DNA of 64,000 nt, from the NCBI RefSeq assembly GCF_001308875.1, contig NZ_KQ465107.1, forward strand, positions 1-64,000. Reading direction: 5' to 3'. The position numbers were made by a program, and so were the translations under genes. The first letter of the stretch is position 1. Every line of letters starts with the position of its first letter. The notes under the pieces are model-generated. The model did no database searches. It saw nothing but the letters and a program-made list of their open reading frames with translations, and was not told where the DNA came from. The stretch comes from Lysinibacillus sp. ZYM-1. Lineage in GTDB: Bacteria > Bacillota > Bacilli > Bacillales_A > Planococcaceae. Of this stretch, positions 17,264 to 26,718 are shown one piece after another.

Positions 17264-18631
17264 CTATGCTGTAAATGCTTTTAAAATTATCTCTAATTTC
17301 ATACCACGCGAACCTTTAAGTAAAACAATAGATGACTTATTAGCAAGTTCTAGCTTTTCTATAATAGCTGTATAATCCTCTTCTTCATACAATAGCCGTC
17401 CTGCTTCAAAGCGCTCTTTTAATATTTCATTAAGGTAAGTCATTCGAGGACCAAATAGACAGATATAATCGATTTCATGCTCGTTTATATGCTCCGCCAG
17501 CTCTTCATGAAAACTTTGCTCATTCGGTCCAAGCTCCAGCATATCCCCTAATACAAGCCATTTTTCAGGCCGAATAGTTGAAGTAGCCATAAATTGAATG
17601 GCAGCTTTAACGGAGGTTGGAGCAGCATTATAGGCATCGTTAATAAATAATGCACCATTCGTACCTTGTACTTGTTGCATCCTCATATCTGTTAATACTA
17701 CATGTTCTAAGGATGTACGAATTTGCTCATTATTTAAACCCAGCTTCTGGGAAATTAACATCGCAACTAGTGTATTCTTTACTTGATGCTTTCCAAGTAC
17801 AGAAATCGAAAAGTCACCCTCTATAATACCGTGCGTAGTAAAGGTACTACCTTCAGCATTAGCGTAAATATTATCAGCATATAAAAGGTTATCTGACTCT
17901 AATCCAAACGCTACTGCATTAAGATGCTGTTCCTTTGCCACTAGTTCCTGTAGCAATGGTTCATCCCCATCATAGAATAATAGACCCTCTGGCTGCATTC
18001 CTCGAATAATTTCAAACTTTGCCTGTGCGATACCTGCACGGGACCCTAAGTCCTGCATATGGGCTTCCCCTATGTTTGTAATAACCGTCATGTGTGGACG
18101 TGCAAGCTTTGTTAAAAATTCAATTTCGCCAAATCCACTCATACCCATTTCAAGGACAGCAACATCGGTATCTTCATCAAGTTGTAAAAGGGTAATTGGT
18201 AAACCTAATTGATTATTAAAATTCCCAATTGTCTTTTGTACCTTAAAAAATGGTGCGAGTGTACCCGCTAAAATATCTTTTGTTGATGTTTTACCGTTAG
18301 AACCAGTAATGCCAATAAATTTAGCTTTATGTTCATTGCGATAAGCTCGTGCCATTTCCTGCAAAGCTGTTTCTGGATCATCTACAAACAATAAAGGTAC
18401 ACCTTCTGGAGGATTCGGTTCATCTTTTTGCCAGAGAGAAGCACCTGCACCTTTCTCGAACGCTTGAGCTACGAATCGATGTCCATTTGTATGTTCACCA
18501 CGAAATGGCACAAATAAGTCACCGTGTTGAATGGATCTTGTATCAATGGAGATCCCTGATACAACCGTATCATCGTAAGCCGACATATCTTCATTTAACC
18601 ATGCAGCTAATTGTTTTAATGTTTTTTTCAC
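17264..18631 (-). CDS. murF: UDP-MurNAc-tripeptide--D-Ala-D-Ala ligase
   Basis: 455 residues. ATP loop ITGSNGKTSTKD near residue 108, VLEMGMSGFGEI, TNIGEAH, and NDAYNAAPTS near residue 320 identify MurF. It adds the D-Ala-D-Ala dipeptide made by Ddl to the wall precursor in the cytoplasm. Begins 11 bases after ddl, so the two form an operon. Start GTG at 18631 with GTGGGA upstream. Confidence 0.97.
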   Translation of the reverse strand: MKKTLKQLAAWLNEDMSAYDDTVVSGISIDTRSIQHGDLFVPFRGEHTNGHRFVAQAFEKGAGASLWQKDEPNPPEGVPLLFVDDPETALQEMARAYRNEHKAKFIGITGSNGKTSTKDILAGTLAPFFKVQKTIGNFNNQLGLPITLLQLDEDTDVAVLEMGMSGFGEIEFLTKLARPHMTVITNIGEAHMQDLGSRAGIAQAKFEIIRGMQPEGLLFYDGDEPLLQELVAKEQHLNAVAFGLESDNLLYADNIYANAEGSTFTTHGIIEGDFSISVLGKHQVKNTLVAMLISQKLGLNNEQIRTSLEHVVLTDMRMQQVQGTNGALFINDAYNAAPTSVKAAIQFMATSTIRPEKWLVLGDMLELGPNEQSFHEELAEHINEHEIDYICLFGPRMTYLNEILKERFEAGRLLYEEEDYTAIIEKLELANKSSIVLLKGSRGMKLEIILKAFTA

Positions 18632-18642
18632 AATAATCCCAC

Positions 18643-19722
18643 TCAGTCTTTTTTATAGTGAAGCTGTTGTTTTTCTTTATAACGTTCAATAGCTAACGTA
18701 ATCAAACGATTAATCAGCTCTGGATAGCTTACATTTGTATGTTGCCACAGTAGTGGATACATACTTACTGGCGTGAAACCAGGCAGGGTATTCACTTCAT
18801 TAATGTAAACGCTGTTATCAGCTGTTACAAAAAAGTCTGCACGCACTAAACCGCTACCATCAATCGCCTTAAATGCACGTTTTGCCAATTCTTTTAAGCT
18901 TGATTCTGTTTCCTCCGGTAGTTCAGCTGGAATGATAAGTGCTGTGGAACCGTCCTTATACTTAGAATCGTAATCATAAAAATCTGTAACAGGTTTAATT
19001 TCACCAGGTACCGAAACTTCAGGATAATCATTTCCTAACACGGCAAGTTCAATTTCTCGAGCGATAATGCCTTGCTCGACAACAATTTTGCGATCGTACT
19101 GTAAGGCAACCTCAATGGCTTTTATTAATTCATCTCGGTTTGTAGCTTTGCTAATCCCAACACTAGATCCTAAGTTTGCAGGTTTCACAAACATTGGCCA
19201 CTTCAATCTTTCTTCACAGCGTTCAATGATTACCTGTTGTTCATTCTTCCACTCACTGCGAATAAAGTACGTATAGGGCACTTGTGGTAAGCCAGCAATC
19301 TCGAATAATTGCTTCATGACTACCTTATCCATTCCCGCAGAAGAAGCTAAAACCCCATTTCCTACATAGGGTAGATTTAAAACCTCTAGTAAACCTTGCA
19401 CCGTTCCATCCTCACCATTGGTACCATGTAACAATGGAAAAATAACATCGAACTGCACCGAATTGCCATGATTATCGATTAAAAAATCAGTAATATTATT
19501 TTCTAAAATCGTAGTATTATCACCAAATTGCAGTTCTTCGATCGTGCTTACAGGCTTTTCCAAACGATCTCCGCGTCGCCATTCTCCTTCAGATGTTATG
19601 AAAATCGGATATACTTCATACTCCTCGAAATTCAAAGCACCAGTGACTGCACGAGCTGTTGATAATGACACCTCATGCTCCGCTGACTTTCCGCCGTATA
19701 ATAAACCGATTCTTTTTTTCAT
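18643..19722 (-). CDS. ddl: D-alanine--D-alanine ligase
   Basis: 359 residues of ATP-grasp type: LLYGGKSAEHEVS at the N terminus, HGTNGEDGTVQGLLE, FVKPANLGSSVGISK, and the C-terminal metal site RADFFV...YINEVNTLPGF. Joins two D-alanines; partner of Alr and MurF. Start ATG 19722 is preceded by GGAGGG; an upstream in-frame Met at 19788 is rejected. First gene of the ddl-murF operon. Confidence 0.97.
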   Translation of the reverse strand: MKKRIGLLYGGKSAEHEVSLSTARAVTGALNFEEYEVYPIFITSEGEWRRGDRLEKPVSTIEELQFGDNTTILENNITDFLIDNHGNSVQFDVIFPLLHGTNGEDGTVQGLLEVLNLPYVGNGVLASSAGMDKVVMKQLFEIAGLPQVPYTYFIRSEWKNEQQVIIERCEERLKWPMFVKPANLGSSVGISKATNRDELIKAIEVALQYDRKIVVEQGIIAREIELAVLGNDYPEVSVPGEIKPVTDFYDYDSKYKDGSTALIIPAELPEETESSLKELAKRAFKAIDGSGLVRADFFVTADNSVYINEVNTLPGFTPVSMYPLLWQHTNVSYPELINRLITLAIERYKEKQQLHYKKD

Positions 19723-19788
19723 TTTTGTGCCCTCCACATACTTCTTGAGTACTATTAGTTTATCACGAAACGTCTTGACAAATGACAT

Positions 19789-19822
19789 AAAAATCCCACC
19801 GTAATTTTCGACGGTGAGATTT
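19789..19822 (-). terminator. Terminator after the 248-residue gene
   Basis: AAATCTCACCGT pairs with ACGGTGGGATTT on the minus strand, followed by T residues. It also separates the gene from the ddl promoter region. Confidence 0.8.
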
Positions 19823-19836
19823 GAGTGTATATTTCG

Positions 19837-20583
19837 TTAAATAATATAAATCAATTCATCGTGCTCAGTTTTCAAAATGGTATTTAAATCATCCCAAACT
19901 TCATCGGGAAAAGAATATTCCGATAGGTTACGAACTTCTATTCCGTAAGCCACTTTTGGTTTTTCAATACGGTATAACGATAATAGCGCACCGTCTTTAG
20001 CAAAGGAGCGATAAGAACGCAAGAAATCAGGTGATATGGCAGGAATACTCGATTTTGCTTTCCGACGCCAAAAACCAGAGCTACGTTCCTTTTCACGAAT
20101 TAAACTATTAAAAACATTTGCAACCAATAAATCCGAATCACTTAAATGACGGAAATAAATTTTTGTCATTTTCTCTAAATCTGAAGAATAATAGACGAAT
20201 CTATTTTGCAATTTGTTAAAAAATGCAGATGTAATTGGTTCTTTTTTATGACTTATGTAGAGCAATTCTCCCTGTTCCATTGGTGTTAAATGGTCTAGCC
20301 TCTTCTCATCCATAAAATCAACCCAACATAATTCCTTTGTCTCCGCTGATTTTTTTACAAAATGAGGCACCTCTTCATCCAATACATATTCAAATTGTGT
20401 ATGCATATTAAAAGAACCGTCTTCATAGGAATGTTTTAATAATAGTAAGTGATGCAGTGGTTCAAGTGCAGCCACAAATTGCGAGAATTTTAACCCGCTA
20501 AAAATGACAAATTTATCGACTTCATTCATATGAACATAAATATGATACATAAAATCATCAGCTGACTTTAATTTTTTAGCCAC
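19837..20583 (-). CDS. Conserved-looking protein of unknown function (248 aa)
   Basis: I do not recognise the family. The product is soluble, without a signal peptide or membrane span, rich in aromatic and charged residues, with LKSADDFMYHIYVHMNEVDK at the N terminus and a basic stretch EKERSSGFWRRKAKSS near residue 185. The start is GTG 20583 with GGGGTG six bases upstream; ATG 20589 is possible. It is a single gene between the ddl promoter and the rodA promoter region, with its own terminator. Length and codon use look like a real gene. Confidence 0.75.
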   Translation of the reverse strand: MAKKLKSADDFMYHIYVHMNEVDKFVIFSGLKFSQFVAALEPLHHLLLLKHSYEDGSFNMHTQFEYVLDEEVPHFVKKSAETKELCWVDFMDEKRLDHLTPMEQGELLYISHKKEPITSAFFNKLQNRFVYYSSDLEKMTKIYFRHLSDSDLLVANVFNSLIREKERSSGFWRRKAKSSIPAISPDFLRSYRSFAKDGALLSLYRIEKPKVAYGIEVRNLSEYSFPDEVWDDLNTILKTEHDELIYII

Positions 20584-20928
20584 AACCATCACCCCATTCT
20601 TCACTACATTATAAGACTAAACTCGATTTTTTTGAAACATTTTATGTTAATTGTCGTCACAACTATATACGCAGGCATAAAAGTGTTTTTTGCGTTATAA
20701 TAGGAATGTTAAACATGCATTTGCATATAGGTTTTTGATTACTCAATGAGTATAATTATTTGCTTAAAAGTTCCATTGACAATGATCATAGCAAGTTGCA
20801 AGCTTATCAGTAGATGTTAGTTCTTCTGATTATGAATTTGCTCTATTCTTTCAACATTATAAACGAAAATGGATGAAATGCATTACATTTACTCATATTG
20901 AGATACTATTTTAATTTAGGTGGATTTT
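20584..20928. other. Intergenic region upstream of rodA
   Basis: Divergent promoter region of about 345 bases. On the plus strand TATAAT occurs at 20696-20701 and again near 20750 but neither has a convincing -35 box at the right distance. No gene or structured RNA seen. Confidence 0.5.
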
Positions 20929-22116
20929 ATGGAAAATAAACGGAACTTTGCTAATCGTTTTGACTGGACCCTTGCTTTTATTCTTTTCACTTTTCTAGTC
21001 ATTAGTTTGTTAGCTATTGCGTCTGCCCAAACATCAGGTCAATATGGCATCAATTACGTTCCAAAACAAATGCAATGGTATGTGATTGGTGCAGTTATAA
21101 TTGGCATAGTGATGTTTTTCGAGCCAGATCAATATAAAAAAATGTCATGGTATATGTATGGAGCAGGGATTGCCTTATTGGTACTGCTTATTTTTATGCC
21201 TGAGGGAGAAGGACAAATTGGTGCACCAGTTAATGGTGCCAAAAGCTGGTATCATACACCGCTTGGAAATATTCAGCCTTCTGAGTTTATGAAAACTTTT
21301 TACATCTTAGCACTGGCACGATTAATTAGTAAGCATCATGAAGTCTATTCCTTAAGATCGTTAAAAACAGACTTTTTATTATTAGGAAAAATCGGTATAA
21401 CCCTATTTGTTCCATTGGCAATTATTATGAAACAGCCCGACCTTGGTTCAGCACTTGTATTCTTCGCCATTACTGCTGCCCTGATCATTGTAGCGGGGAT
21501 ATCCTGGAAAATAATTTTACCAACATTTTTAGGTGGCGTAGTAGCAGGTGGCTCATTACTATGGATGGCTCTTTATATGCAAGATTTCTTAGAGAAAACA
21601 TTCGGTTTTAAAACCTATCAGTTTGCTCGTATCTATTCTTGGCTAGATCCCTACTCCTATTCTTCTAGTGATGGTTATCATTTAATAACATCGTTAAACG
21701 CCATTGGCTCAGGTGAAATTTTCGGTAAGGGATTTCGAAATCGAGAAGTTTATGTAGCAGAGAACCATACCGATTTCATTTTTACTGTAATCGGTGAAGA
21801 ATGGGGTTTTATTGGTGCCAGTATTGTTATTTGTATTTTCTTCTTACTAATTTATCATTTAACAAAAACAACACTCTTATTAAAGGATCCATTCTCGACA
21901 TATGTCTGTGCTGGTATTATCGCCATGATTACCTTCCACGTCTTCGAAAATATAGGAATGACGATTCAACTATTACCGATCACAGGTATTCCACTTCCGT
22001 TCATCAGCTATGGAGGAAGTTCATTAATGGGAAATGCTTTAGCTATCGGTCTTGTCTTTAGTATGCGGTTCCACTATAGGACGTATATGTTTACAACACA
22101 AGATGAAGATGAATAA
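20929..22116 (+). CDS. rodA: RodA/FtsW-type SEDS glycosyltransferase
   Basis: 395 residues with ten predicted membrane spans. SEDS motifs: GAKSWYHTPLGNIQPSEFMK near residue 100, KQPDLGSALVF, GSGEIFGKG, NHTDFIFTVIGEEWGF and GIPLPFISYGGSS. Polymerises lipid II into glycan strands with a partner class B PBP. The NHTDFIF form and gene context favour RodA over FtsW. ATG 20929 follows AGGTGG; GTG at 20920 is part of that ribosome site. Monocistronic. Confidence 0.9.
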   Translation: MENKRNFANRFDWTLAFILFTFLVISLLAIASAQTSGQYGINYVPKQMQWYVIGAVIIGIVMFFEPDQYKKMSWYMYGAGIALLVLLIFMPEGEGQIGAPVNGAKSWYHTPLGNIQPSEFMKTFYILALARLISKHHEVYSLRSLKTDFLLLGKIGITLFVPLAIIMKQPDLGSALVFFAITAALIIVAGISWKIILPTFLGGVVAGGSLLWMALYMQDFLEKTFGFKTYQFARIYSWLDPYSYSSSDGYHLITSLNAIGSGEIFGKGFRNREVYVAENHTDFIFTVIGEEWGFIGASIVICIFFLLIYHLTKTTLLLKDPFSTYVCAGIIAMITFHVFENIGMTIQLLPITGIPLPFISYGGSSLMGNALAIGLVFSMRFHYRTYMFTTQDEDE

Positions 22117-22120
22117 ATAT

Positions 22121-22165
22121 AGAAAAAGGGAAGCCTCTATTACTGAGACTTCCCTTTTTCTATTG
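22121..22165 (+). terminator. Bidirectional terminator between rodA and a small gene
   Basis: Perfect 13-base stem AGAAAAAGGGAAG / CTTCCCTTTTTCT (22121-22133, 22149-22161). Its A- and T-rich arms give a T tail in both directions. Confidence 0.92.
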
Positions 22166-22173
22166 TAAACGAG

Positions 22174-22311
22174 TTAAGCTTGAACTTGCGGTGTCTGCGT
22201 TGGTGGTGTTAGCACTTTTAAAAGTTCTAGTCGAGACTTTGTTACAGTGGCTGTTACACCCAACTTAGATAAATTCGAAACAATCTTTTTCAAATCTACT
22301 TCTTTCGTCAT
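22174..22311 (-). CDS. Small protein of 45 residues, unknown function
   Basis: ATG 22311 is preceded by GAGGTGGA at a good distance. The frame is open for 45 codons and ends 9 bases before a strong bidirectional terminator. The product has a basic, amphipathic N-terminal half (TKEVDLKKIVSNLSKLG) and a Pro/Gln-rich end. No membrane span. The ribosome site, length and terminator make it a likely real gene that standard length cut-offs miss. Confidence 0.6.
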   Translation of the reverse strand: MTKEVDLKKIVSNLSKLGVTATVTKSRLELLKVLTPPTQTPQVQA

Positions 22312-22645
22312 ACATTCCACCTCAATCTTTCCTCGATTTTATATAACGTTTAATTGGCAAAAAAGTTTCATTTTTCTATGAGTATGATGTCTGACAAGTT
22401 TATCATACCACTTAACTTTGCTTTAAAATTTTTCATTTTTGTGACATTGTAAATTATTATACCCATCACTATTCACCACCAAACATTTATAAACTAACCT
22501 AAATCGCTACATTTTATTCATTTACTTTATCTCTCAACAAAAAATAAGTTGTCTATCCATGTTTCTCCTGCCGTATTCTTGTAATAGCAAGAACAACAAG
22601 GGTAGAATATACATATTGAAATATTGTATGAAAGCAGGGAACTGT
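22312..22645. other. Intergenic region with MFS promoter and overlapping inverted repeat
   Basis: On the plus strand TTGTAA (22579-22584), 18-bp spacer and TAGAAT (22603-22608) form a plausible sigma-A promoter. The inverted repeat TTCTTG-N6-CAAGAA (22576-22593) overlaps the -35 box and could be a repressor site. Nothing else is seen. Confidence 0.5.
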
Positions 22646-23806
22646 ATGAAAAAGGCAATTCTATTATTAATGTCTGTTCAATTCCTCGTTTACCTAGGTT
22701 TTGGCATTATTATTCCTGTCTTACCAGAGGTTATTGTGCAGCAAAACTGGGATGACCTCCATGTCGGTGGGTTACTAACAGTTTATTCACTAGCAAGCTT
22801 TTTCACTGCGCCACTTTGGGGCATGCTATCAGATAAGGTAGGACGTAAACAGCTCATCTTAACAGGACTAATCGGTTTTAGCCTGAGCTTTGTTATTTTT
22901 TCATTATTTATCGATAACCTAGCTATTTTGTATGTTTCCCGCATTGTTGGAGGATTATTTTCAGGAGCTCTATATACAGCTGTAACAGGATTTATTGCAG
23001 ATATGTCTAGTGAGGAAACACGTAATAAATATATGGGCTTTATGGGCATGTCCATTGGTCTAGGATTTATTTTTGGTCCAGCAATCGGTGGGGTGTTAGG
23101 GCATTATAGCCTGCAATTACCGTTTATCGCCTCAGCTATATTAATTGCACTATTATTTATTTATGCAAGTTTCGTCTTAAAAGAACCTGAAAAACGAAAA
23201 GATTCAAATAAACGTGCTATTGTGCCAAAAGGTGCTGGGAAGATGCTACAATATCGTGTGCGTTACTTATTTATGTTTTCGTTTTTAGTAACTTTTATGT
23301 TGGCAGGTGTAGAAGCTACATTCCAATTGTTCCAAATCGAGAAAATTCAAATTACACCATTACAAATCGGTTATTTATTTATGTTTAGTGGCTTCGTTGA
23401 TGCGGCAATTCAAGGTGGTGTCGTTCGACGTATTAAAAATGGCAGTGAGACAACTTGGTTAATCGGCGCTCAAATTGTAACTGCCATTGGGATGTTATTA
23501 TTCACATTGACCGCTAATCTATTTATCGCAGGGCTAGCACTATGTGTCTTCACAGCCGGAAATGCACTTGCTAGAACATGTGTTGTTTCACTTTCCTCTA
23601 AAGAATCCGGTGGACAATATGGAACAGCTGCAGGACTTTCATATTCTATGGATAACTTAGGACGCATACTTGGACCGCTATTTTTCACATGGTTATTTAC
23701 AATGCATGCAAGTCTCGGTTACTATACATCGGCAGTTATCGCCATTCTTTCTATCAGCTTCATTTTTATCTTTAAAGCCTCTAAAAAATCTTTACGTTTT
23801 GAATAA
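22646..23806 (+). CDS. MFS multidrug-type efflux transporter (12 TM, TetA/Bmr-like)
   Basis: 386 residues, 12 hydrophobic segments. Motif C-like FGIIIPVLPEV in TM1 region, motif A GMLSDKVGRKQLI between TM2 and TM3, and GFGIFGPAIGG-like GLGFIFGPAIGG in TM5 mark a drug:H+ antiporter of the DHA1 group. Substrate cannot be told. ATG 22646 has AGGGA upstream; longer frames are unsupported. Monocistronic behind a promoter that carries an inverted repeat. Confidence 0.85.
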   Translation: MKKAILLLMSVQFLVYLGFGIIIPVLPEVIVQQNWDDLHVGGLLTVYSLASFFTAPLWGMLSDKVGRKQLILTGLIGFSLSFVIFSLFIDNLAILYVSRIVGGLFSGALYTAVTGFIADMSSEETRNKYMGFMGMSIGLGFIFGPAIGGVLGHYSLQLPFIASAILIALLFIYASFVLKEPEKRKDSNKRAIVPKGAGKMLQYRVRYLFMFSFLVTFMLAGVEATFQLFQIEKIQITPLQIGYLFMFSGFVDAAIQGGVVRRIKNGSETTWLIGAQIVTAIGMLLFTLTANLFIAGLALCVFTAGNALARTCVVSLSSKESGGQYGTAAGLSYSMDNLGRILGPLFFTWLFTMHASLGYYTSAVIAILSISFIFIFKASKKSLRFE

Positions 23807-23974
23807 ATATTTAAGAATCCCATGGGACAATGACTGACCAGCAATTCGGATTATCTCTGACAATTTTAAGAGGTAATCCTTTTCTATGCTAACTAGCTAT
23901 TTCGTATCTTCTTTCCTCTTTTGAAGTAGGCTATACTAAGTATGTTATTATCAATAGTAAAGGCAGGTGTAGGA

Positions 23975-25432
23975 ATGAGCATTTTTACAGATATAGAATA
24001 TTTAGTTCCTTTAACTTTATTTTTTAATATTTTATTAGCCATGACTATCATTTTTTTAGAACGTAAAGATGCTACATCTACATGGGCATGGATTCTCGTA
24101 CTATTTTTCATACCATTAGCTGGATTTATTTTGTATCTATTACTTGGAAGACAATTACGAAAAAAACATTTATTCCGTTGGGAAGGGCGTAAAGATATCG
24201 GTATTGATACGCTTATCAACTATCAAATGAATGCCATTCGTGATGAAACATTTGAGTTTCGTATTTCAAATGCAGAAAATTATCAAGAGATGATTTACAT
24301 GCACCTAAGAACAAACAATGCAGTCTTAACACAGGACAACCATCTAGATATTTTTGATGATGGCGCCAATAAATTTGAAGAACTCCTTAAAGATATTGAA
24401 GCAGCTAAAGATCATATCCACATTCAATACTATATCTTCCGTCTTGATGATTTAGGAACACGTATCGTTCACGCCCTGATTAAAAAGGCACAACAAGGTG
24501 TCAAGGTTCGCCTCCTTTACGACGAGATGGGCTCACGCAATGTGAAGAAACGTCATTTTAAAGAGTTGCTTAATGTTGGGGGCGAAGTAGAAGTATTCTT
24601 CCCATCCATCTTCCCACTCCTTAATCCCCGGTTGAATTTTAGAAATCACCGAAAAATTGTAGTCATTGATGGCCGTATTGGCTATATCGGAGGTTTTAAT
24701 GTTGGGGATGAATATTTAGGTTTACAAAAAAAGTTCGGTTATTGGCGAGATACACACTTACGTATTGAAGGCAGTGCCGTGCATCCACTACAAACACGCT
24801 TTCTATTAGATTGGAATCAAGCAAGTTCCCAGCAAAAAATGGGTTATTCTGACCGCTACTTCCCAGCTATACCGAAAAAAGGTGATGTTGGTTTACAAAT
24901 TGTATCAAGCGGACCAGACTCAGATTGGGAACAAATTAAGATTGGTTACTTAAAGCTAATAAACATGGCCAAAAAGTATATTTACATTCAAACGCCTTAT
25001 TTTATTCCAGATGTAAGTTTCTTAGATGCCATCAAAATTGCAACATTGTCTGGTATTGATGTACGAATTATGATACCTAACAAGCCTGATCACATGTTCG
25101 TTTATTGGGCTACTTATTCCTATGTTGGACAGTTACTTCGTGCAGGAGCGAAAGTATATATATATGAAAAGGGCTTCATTCATGCCAAGGCCATTATTAT
25201 CGATGATGAAGCCTCCTCAGTTGGTACAGCTAATATCGATGTACGTAGCTTTAGCTTAAATTTCGAAGTCAATGCATTTATCTATGATGCCAACATTTCA
25301 CATCAACTTGCAGAACTATTTGAAAAGGATATTTTTGATTGTACTGAATTAACGTGGGAGATGTACAAAAACCGTTCAACACTGATCAAATTTAAAGAAT
25401 CCATTTCTCGTTTATTGACACCGATCTTATAA
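23975..25432 (+). CDS. cls: Cardiolipin synthase
   Basis: 485 residues. Two N-terminal membrane spans (about 8-60), then two phospholipase D domains, each with an HxKxxxxD motif: HRKIVVIDG near residue 230 and HAKAIIIDD near residue 405. Condenses phosphatidylglycerol to cardiolipin at the membrane. ATG 23975 with GGCAGGTG upstream; the ATG at 23942 has no ribosome site. Ends at a terminator shared with the convergent peptidase gene. Confidence 0.94.
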   Translation: MSIFTDIEYLVPLTLFFNILLAMTIIFLERKDATSTWAWILVLFFIPLAGFILYLLLGRQLRKKHLFRWEGRKDIGIDTLINYQMNAIRDETFEFRISNAENYQEMIYMHLRTNNAVLTQDNHLDIFDDGANKFEELLKDIEAAKDHIHIQYYIFRLDDLGTRIVHALIKKAQQGVKVRLLYDEMGSRNVKKRHFKELLNVGGEVEVFFPSIFPLLNPRLNFRNHRKIVVIDGRIGYIGGFNVGDEYLGLQKKFGYWRDTHLRIEGSAVHPLQTRFLLDWNQASSQQKMGYSDRYFPAIPKKGDVGLQIVSSGPDSDWEQIKIGYLKLINMAKKYIYIQTPYFIPDVSFLDAIKIATLSGIDVRIMIPNKPDHMFVYWATYSYVGQLLRAGAKVYIYEKGFIHAKAIIIDDEASSVGTANIDVRSFSLNFEVNAFIYDANISHQLAELFEKDIFDCTELTWEMYKNRSTLIKFKESISRLLTPIL

Positions 25433-25434
25433 AA

Positions 25435-25486
25435 CAAAAAAGGAAGAGAGCTTGTTCGTATAGAACTGCTTCTCTTCCTTTTTTTA
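25435..25486 (+). terminator. Bidirectional terminator between cls and the VanY-type gene
   Basis: AAAAAAGGAAGAG pairs with CTCTTCCTTTTTTT across an internal stem. T tails in both directions; the right arm touches the stop codon of the convergent gene. Confidence 0.9.
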
Positions 25487-26266
25487 TTTCACGCCTAAAT
25501 ATTCTTCTAGCGTTATGCTTTGCTTAGCAATCTCATTGGCTATATCCTTACCAACATAACGATAATGCCAAGACTCATACATATAGCCTGTAATAGCTTC
25601 TTTGTTTTGAGGGAATCGTAGAATAAATCCATACTCTTGAGCGTGTGCAAATAACCACTGCCCTGCTGGTGTTTCTCCAAATTCTTCTGTCAGCCATACA
25701 TCTTCTTTTCCGCGCTCTCCTATATCAAACGCTAAGCCCGTTTGGTGTTCTGAATAGCCTGGACGTGCACTGTATCGATCTGCTGCCGCTTGCCCATCAC
25801 GTTTAACGTAATTATTATAAAGTGTTGTTTGATATTCAAAAGAACGGTAACCGCTAAATGCAACTAAATCAAATCCTTGTTGCTTGGCAGCCGTTAGCAT
25901 TTGATTTAGCGCTTGTCGTGCTTCTGGATTTTCTTCAGGTGCAAAGGTAGAAGGAAGCGGATAAATTTTATTTGCTAGCAGAATGTCTTTTATATAAGTT
26001 GGTTCGGTAGGTAATGTTTGATTTGGTAGATAGCCATTTTCGTCCGGTTGCTGCTCTGGCTTTGCAGGTGTTTCAGGTGTAGTGTCTGGCTTCTCTATTG
26101 CAGAAGAATCCTTCTCGGTCGATTTGTTTGTTTCTGTAGTTTTTGGTTGCTCATCTGATGCATTATTTACTTGATTATTTTTATAGTTGTAGACTACAAA
26201 TATAGATACGATTAACGCAATAGAAATCAAAGCACCAACGATGAGCAAAAGACGATTGTTTTTCAC
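25484..26266 (-). CDS. D-alanyl-D-alanine carboxypeptidase, VanY family (M15B)
   Basis: 260 residues. One N-terminal membrane span (5-27), a Thr/Glu/Pro-rich linker to about residue 85, then the M15B domain: zinc motifs SEHQTGLAFD (His and Asp) and ESWHYRYVG (Glu base and His). Faces outward and trims the terminal D-Ala from peptidoglycan stems. Start GTG 26266 with AAGGGG eight bases upstream. No van genes are nearby, so this is a housekeeping-type enzyme, not a resistance cluster. Confidence 0.9.
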   Translation of the reverse strand: MKNNRLLLIVGALISIALIVSIFVVYNYKNNQVNNASDEQPKTTETNKSTEKDSSAIEKPDTTPETPAKPEQQPDENGYLPNQTLPTEPTYIKDILLANKIYPLPSTFAPEENPEARQALNQMLTAAKQQGFDLVAFSGYRSFEYQTTLYNNYVKRDGQAAADRYSARPGYSEHQTGLAFDIGERGKEDVWLTEEFGETPAGQWLFAHAQEYGFILRFPQNKEAITGYMYESWHYRYVGKDIANEIAKQSITLEEYLGVK

Positions 26267-26415
26267 TATTTATGCCCCTTTTAAAAATATCAGGTACGAA
26301 AAGAGTAAGTTCCCCCTCTGTAGATACCCATCTATTTTATTACTTGATTAATATAATCTCATTTTAGCACTGTTCACATTTTCAGGTGTGAAATTTCCCT
26401 GTTATTCTTAAATTA

Positions 26416-26664
26416 TTAGTCTATAAGAATAATGATGAACACGATGATCGAAGCAATTGCAAAAAAGATCGCCATATACTTCATCCATTTCGCTTCTTTT
26501 CCATAACCTTGTTCTTCAAAACTTTTTGCTCTAAAGCCATTCGACATGGCAAACATTATCGTCATAGCAAGTACGGCAAAATTAAATTTCCCCACAATAA
26601 TAAATACAAGTGCTGCAATACTAAAAATAGCGACTAAAATAGATGATAGCCATTTCCTGTTCAT
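26416..26664 (-). CDS. Small membrane protein of unknown function (82 aa)
   Basis: Three hydrophobic segments (about 6-24, 26-42 and 60-80) joined by a charged loop (RAKSFEEQGYGKEAKW). Strong ribosome site TAGGAGGACAG before ATG 26664. Lies 54 bases below yidC but behind a terminator, so readthrough would be needed for cotranscription. Family not recognised. Confidence 0.75.
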   Translation of the reverse strand: MNRKWLSSILVAIFSIAALVFIIVGKFNFAVLAMTIMFAMSNGFRAKSFEEQGYGKEAKWMKYMAIFFAIASIIVFIIILID

Positions 26665-26678
26665 CTTGCTGTCCTCCT

Positions 26679-26708
26679 AAAAAAATCGAGGCAACAGAGG
26701 CGCCTCGA
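26679..26708 (-). terminator. Terminator after yidC
   Basis: CGAGGC / GCCTCG stem (26687-26692, 26702-26707) followed by seven T residues on the minus strand. Confidence 0.85.
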
Positions 26709-26718
26709 CATCAATGAA

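Noticed and set aside
25484-26266. Vancomycin-resistance vanY locus
   Set aside because: No vanS, vanR, vanH, vanA or vanX homologues nearby; VanY-type carboxypeptidases are normal housekeeping genes in Bacillaceae.
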